A DNA stretch of 64,000 nucleotides. It comes from Haliotis asinina. Taxonomy: Eukaryota; Mollusca; Gastropoda; Lepetellida; Haliotidae. Both the position numbers and the translations under genes were made by a program. Below the pieces are notes generated by a model that was not told where the DNA came from, did not search any database, and saw only the letters and a program-made list of their open reading frames with translations. Position 1 is the first letter of the stretch, and each line of letters starts with the position of its first letter. The stretch lies in assembly GCF_037392515.1 (NCBI RefSeq), contig NC_090283.1, positions 30,272,249 to 30,336,248 on the forward strand, in the 5' to 3' direction. Positions 62,004-64,000 of the stretch are shown in pieces.

Positions 62004-64000
62004 GGTTTATAGAAAATTTCAATGTTTGGGTATGTCACAAACTTCGCTTACTTCTCCAAATCAGGTTTGTTTATCTAACTTTTTTTTTATTAAAAAAATG
62101 AGTGTGCGAAAGCACTTTAAGAAAACACTTTGTTGCTGAGAGATTTGGAGTTCTATTTGCCTTTTGAACAGGGACACAATCCTAATGTGTTGTAACCGCA
62201 ATATGACTGTTATTAACGTCTTTAGCTCATCCTGGTAACACAGGGTGTAAGTGTCCTTGCTTTACAGTAGTGAACACCTTCATGATACAGATACAGTGTG
62301 GCGCCAGATACCCGCCTCCATTCGTTTTGGGGTAAAACTGAATATCTGGATTTATCGTTTTTGTACACCTCAAGAAAAATAATGGTCACGATCATCAAAA
62401 AAATCCAAGCAGATTATCTATGCATCGTTGCTGACTTGAATATCAACACACTGCACTTTTATTGCTTTGACTTTATAAACTACATAAAGATCACATATGC
62501 AGGGGGTGCAAGTGCATATATCACTCATTGACATCATTATAACTGCTCATTTCAATCTTTAATTACCTTACATCGACCTTTTTGACAACTGTGTACAATT
62601 CTCAGCCGTAAACGAAATTTCAACCAATCAGAGCGGCACATCTCCGTGATGTAATAGTGGGTATAGATGAGGGTCTATGCAGAATTCATCTACAATTCAG
62701 GGGGTAAATTGTTTCATTTACAGATTTTGTACAATCAGCTGTTGTGAAAAATGAAACCTATATGTTCTAACAATCTACTGTCATTTAGTTTTGTCTCCTG
62801 CTTTGCCTAGTTTCCAAGTTACAACCCTTGTTTTCATAGACGGTTCTGTCAAAATCACTTGGTGTTGCTAGGTTGTAGTCCGTGTTAGGTGGTATAAACC
62901 TACATGTTATTTGCCATCATTCACTTGATGGTCAGTTAATGAATTTATATCAGGTATAATTAGGGGTAACTCCACTTAGATTACCCGACAAAAGTCCCCA
63001 TTTGGCATTTCTTATGTCTGGATTGATCAAAGGATTAACCGATAACACGCTTATTGATTAATTACTTTTATGCGGATTTATATGGGGATTTGTCAGAAGG
63101 TAGTGTTTATGTATGTACATTTACTAATCTATACTGAATACACTCTGTTGTGTCTGTGTCTATCTAAAAACAACACCCTTCTTTCAAAGGATTAACCGCC
63201 AATACATTCATTGACTATTGGCTAACTAATTACTTTCTGAAAAGAATGATGCACATTATGCAATTAGTTGCCCGGTGTGCTATCTTGGGTTACGAGTGAG
63301 ACTATACAGCAGTGTGAAAAACCTGAAACAATACATCATGTTTTCGTATATTAGACTGTTCACTGACACATCACTTGGGAAATGATGTGGCAGATGAATT
63401 ATATATCACTCGTTTTTATGGATATTGATGGATGCATTCCTCGAGCAAGGTAATTGACATTGCTCCTATAACTTTAATTTGTTTTAATTTTAATATTTGT
63501 ATTTTCTTTTTATTAAGTTGGCATAGCTTTCAACAGTACCATTGTTTTCGTTGCGAAGTGTAATGATACAGACGACATACACTAGGGCGTGCGCGCGAAT
63601 TATGATTCATATAGGCCAACTATAAAATGTCTAGATATTACATTCCTGTTATACATTCACAGACTGCTTCTTTTTATTAAGTTTCAAAATGCATACAAGT
63701 ATGATTATAAAGTAATTAGGATTATGAGACCAAATATGAAGACGTATATTGACACGTGTCTACATACTGGTGAGTGAACGTTTACAAACCAAGTAAATTT
63801 AGCAAGTGAAGAAATTTATCAAGAAGTATTTTCACTTCGACCCCGAGCTTGTTTATGTTATGTTATGTCATGTAAACTCCTTTTTTGTCCTGATGCAAAT
63901 ACATACTTAACTACTAGGAGAAACTACTAGTTTTGATTTTCTAACTTGATGAAAACAAACCATAATATCATTAGGTCAAATGGACTTTAGTCCGTGACTT

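Larger units (their letters stand above)
52814..64000. other. AT-rich stretch without recognisable genes
   Basis: No frame combines GC-rich third positions, splice sites and similarity. It contains the elements listed at 54125, 55225, 56572 and 60391 and simple repeats; 56806-60390 and 62100-64000 show nothing I can support. It could be a long intron of the gene ending at 52517. Confidence 0.45.

Overview
This is a eukaryotic, almost certainly molluscan window, and the repeats point to an abalone (Haliotis). Genes are split into short GC-rich exons with GT-AG introns. The non-coding DNA is AT-rich and crowded with two recurrent gastropod repeat families: a tRNA-like SINE read as 'tagcctagtggttaaagcg', and a second family containing 'gtctgtaaataatcgagt', which I recognise from abalone genomic sequence. 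I saw nothing bacterial, viral or organellar.

Two genes are well supported. On the + strand, 21 exons between 7913 and 34897 encode the C-terminal ~1,229 residues of a filamin-family actin cross-linker. The end of one CH domain is followed by two more CH domains, a linker and about eight filamin Ig repeats. Three CH domains in total is the arrangement of Drosophila jitterbug rather than of classical two-CH filamins. The 5' exons (start codon and most of CH1) lie left of the window, and the first 7.9 kb holds only repeats. On the - strand, ten exons from 49636 down to 38338 encode a complete 365-residue WDR73-like WD-repeat protein. The two genes converge, leaving 3.4 kb between their stop codons. 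A third, unrecognised - strand terminal exon may lie at 52517-52660, followed by a poly(A) signal. I found no convincing gene from 52.8 to 64 kb.

Mobile elements include: about a dozen copies of the tRNA-like SINE; nine copies of the second dispersed family; a SINE of another family with a 15-bp target-site duplication (40569-40836); a fold-back derivative of that SINE (5181-5368); a 3.3-kb DNA transposon with 30-bp inverted ends inside a WDR73 intron (41972-45260); and several hairpin or MITE-like elements.

The most unusual feature is in the filamin gene. Three introns begin with tandem arrays whose repeat unit contains a copy of that exon's own 5' splice site, so the true donor is followed by 7 to 13 near-identical decoys (8103-10110, 10467-10960, 27503-27880). 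In all three cases reading past the true donor is non-productive, through an immediate stop or a frameshift. A fourth array runs to within about 30 bases of a 3' splice site (26180-26645). This looks like repeated birth of minisatellites from splice donors in a single gene.
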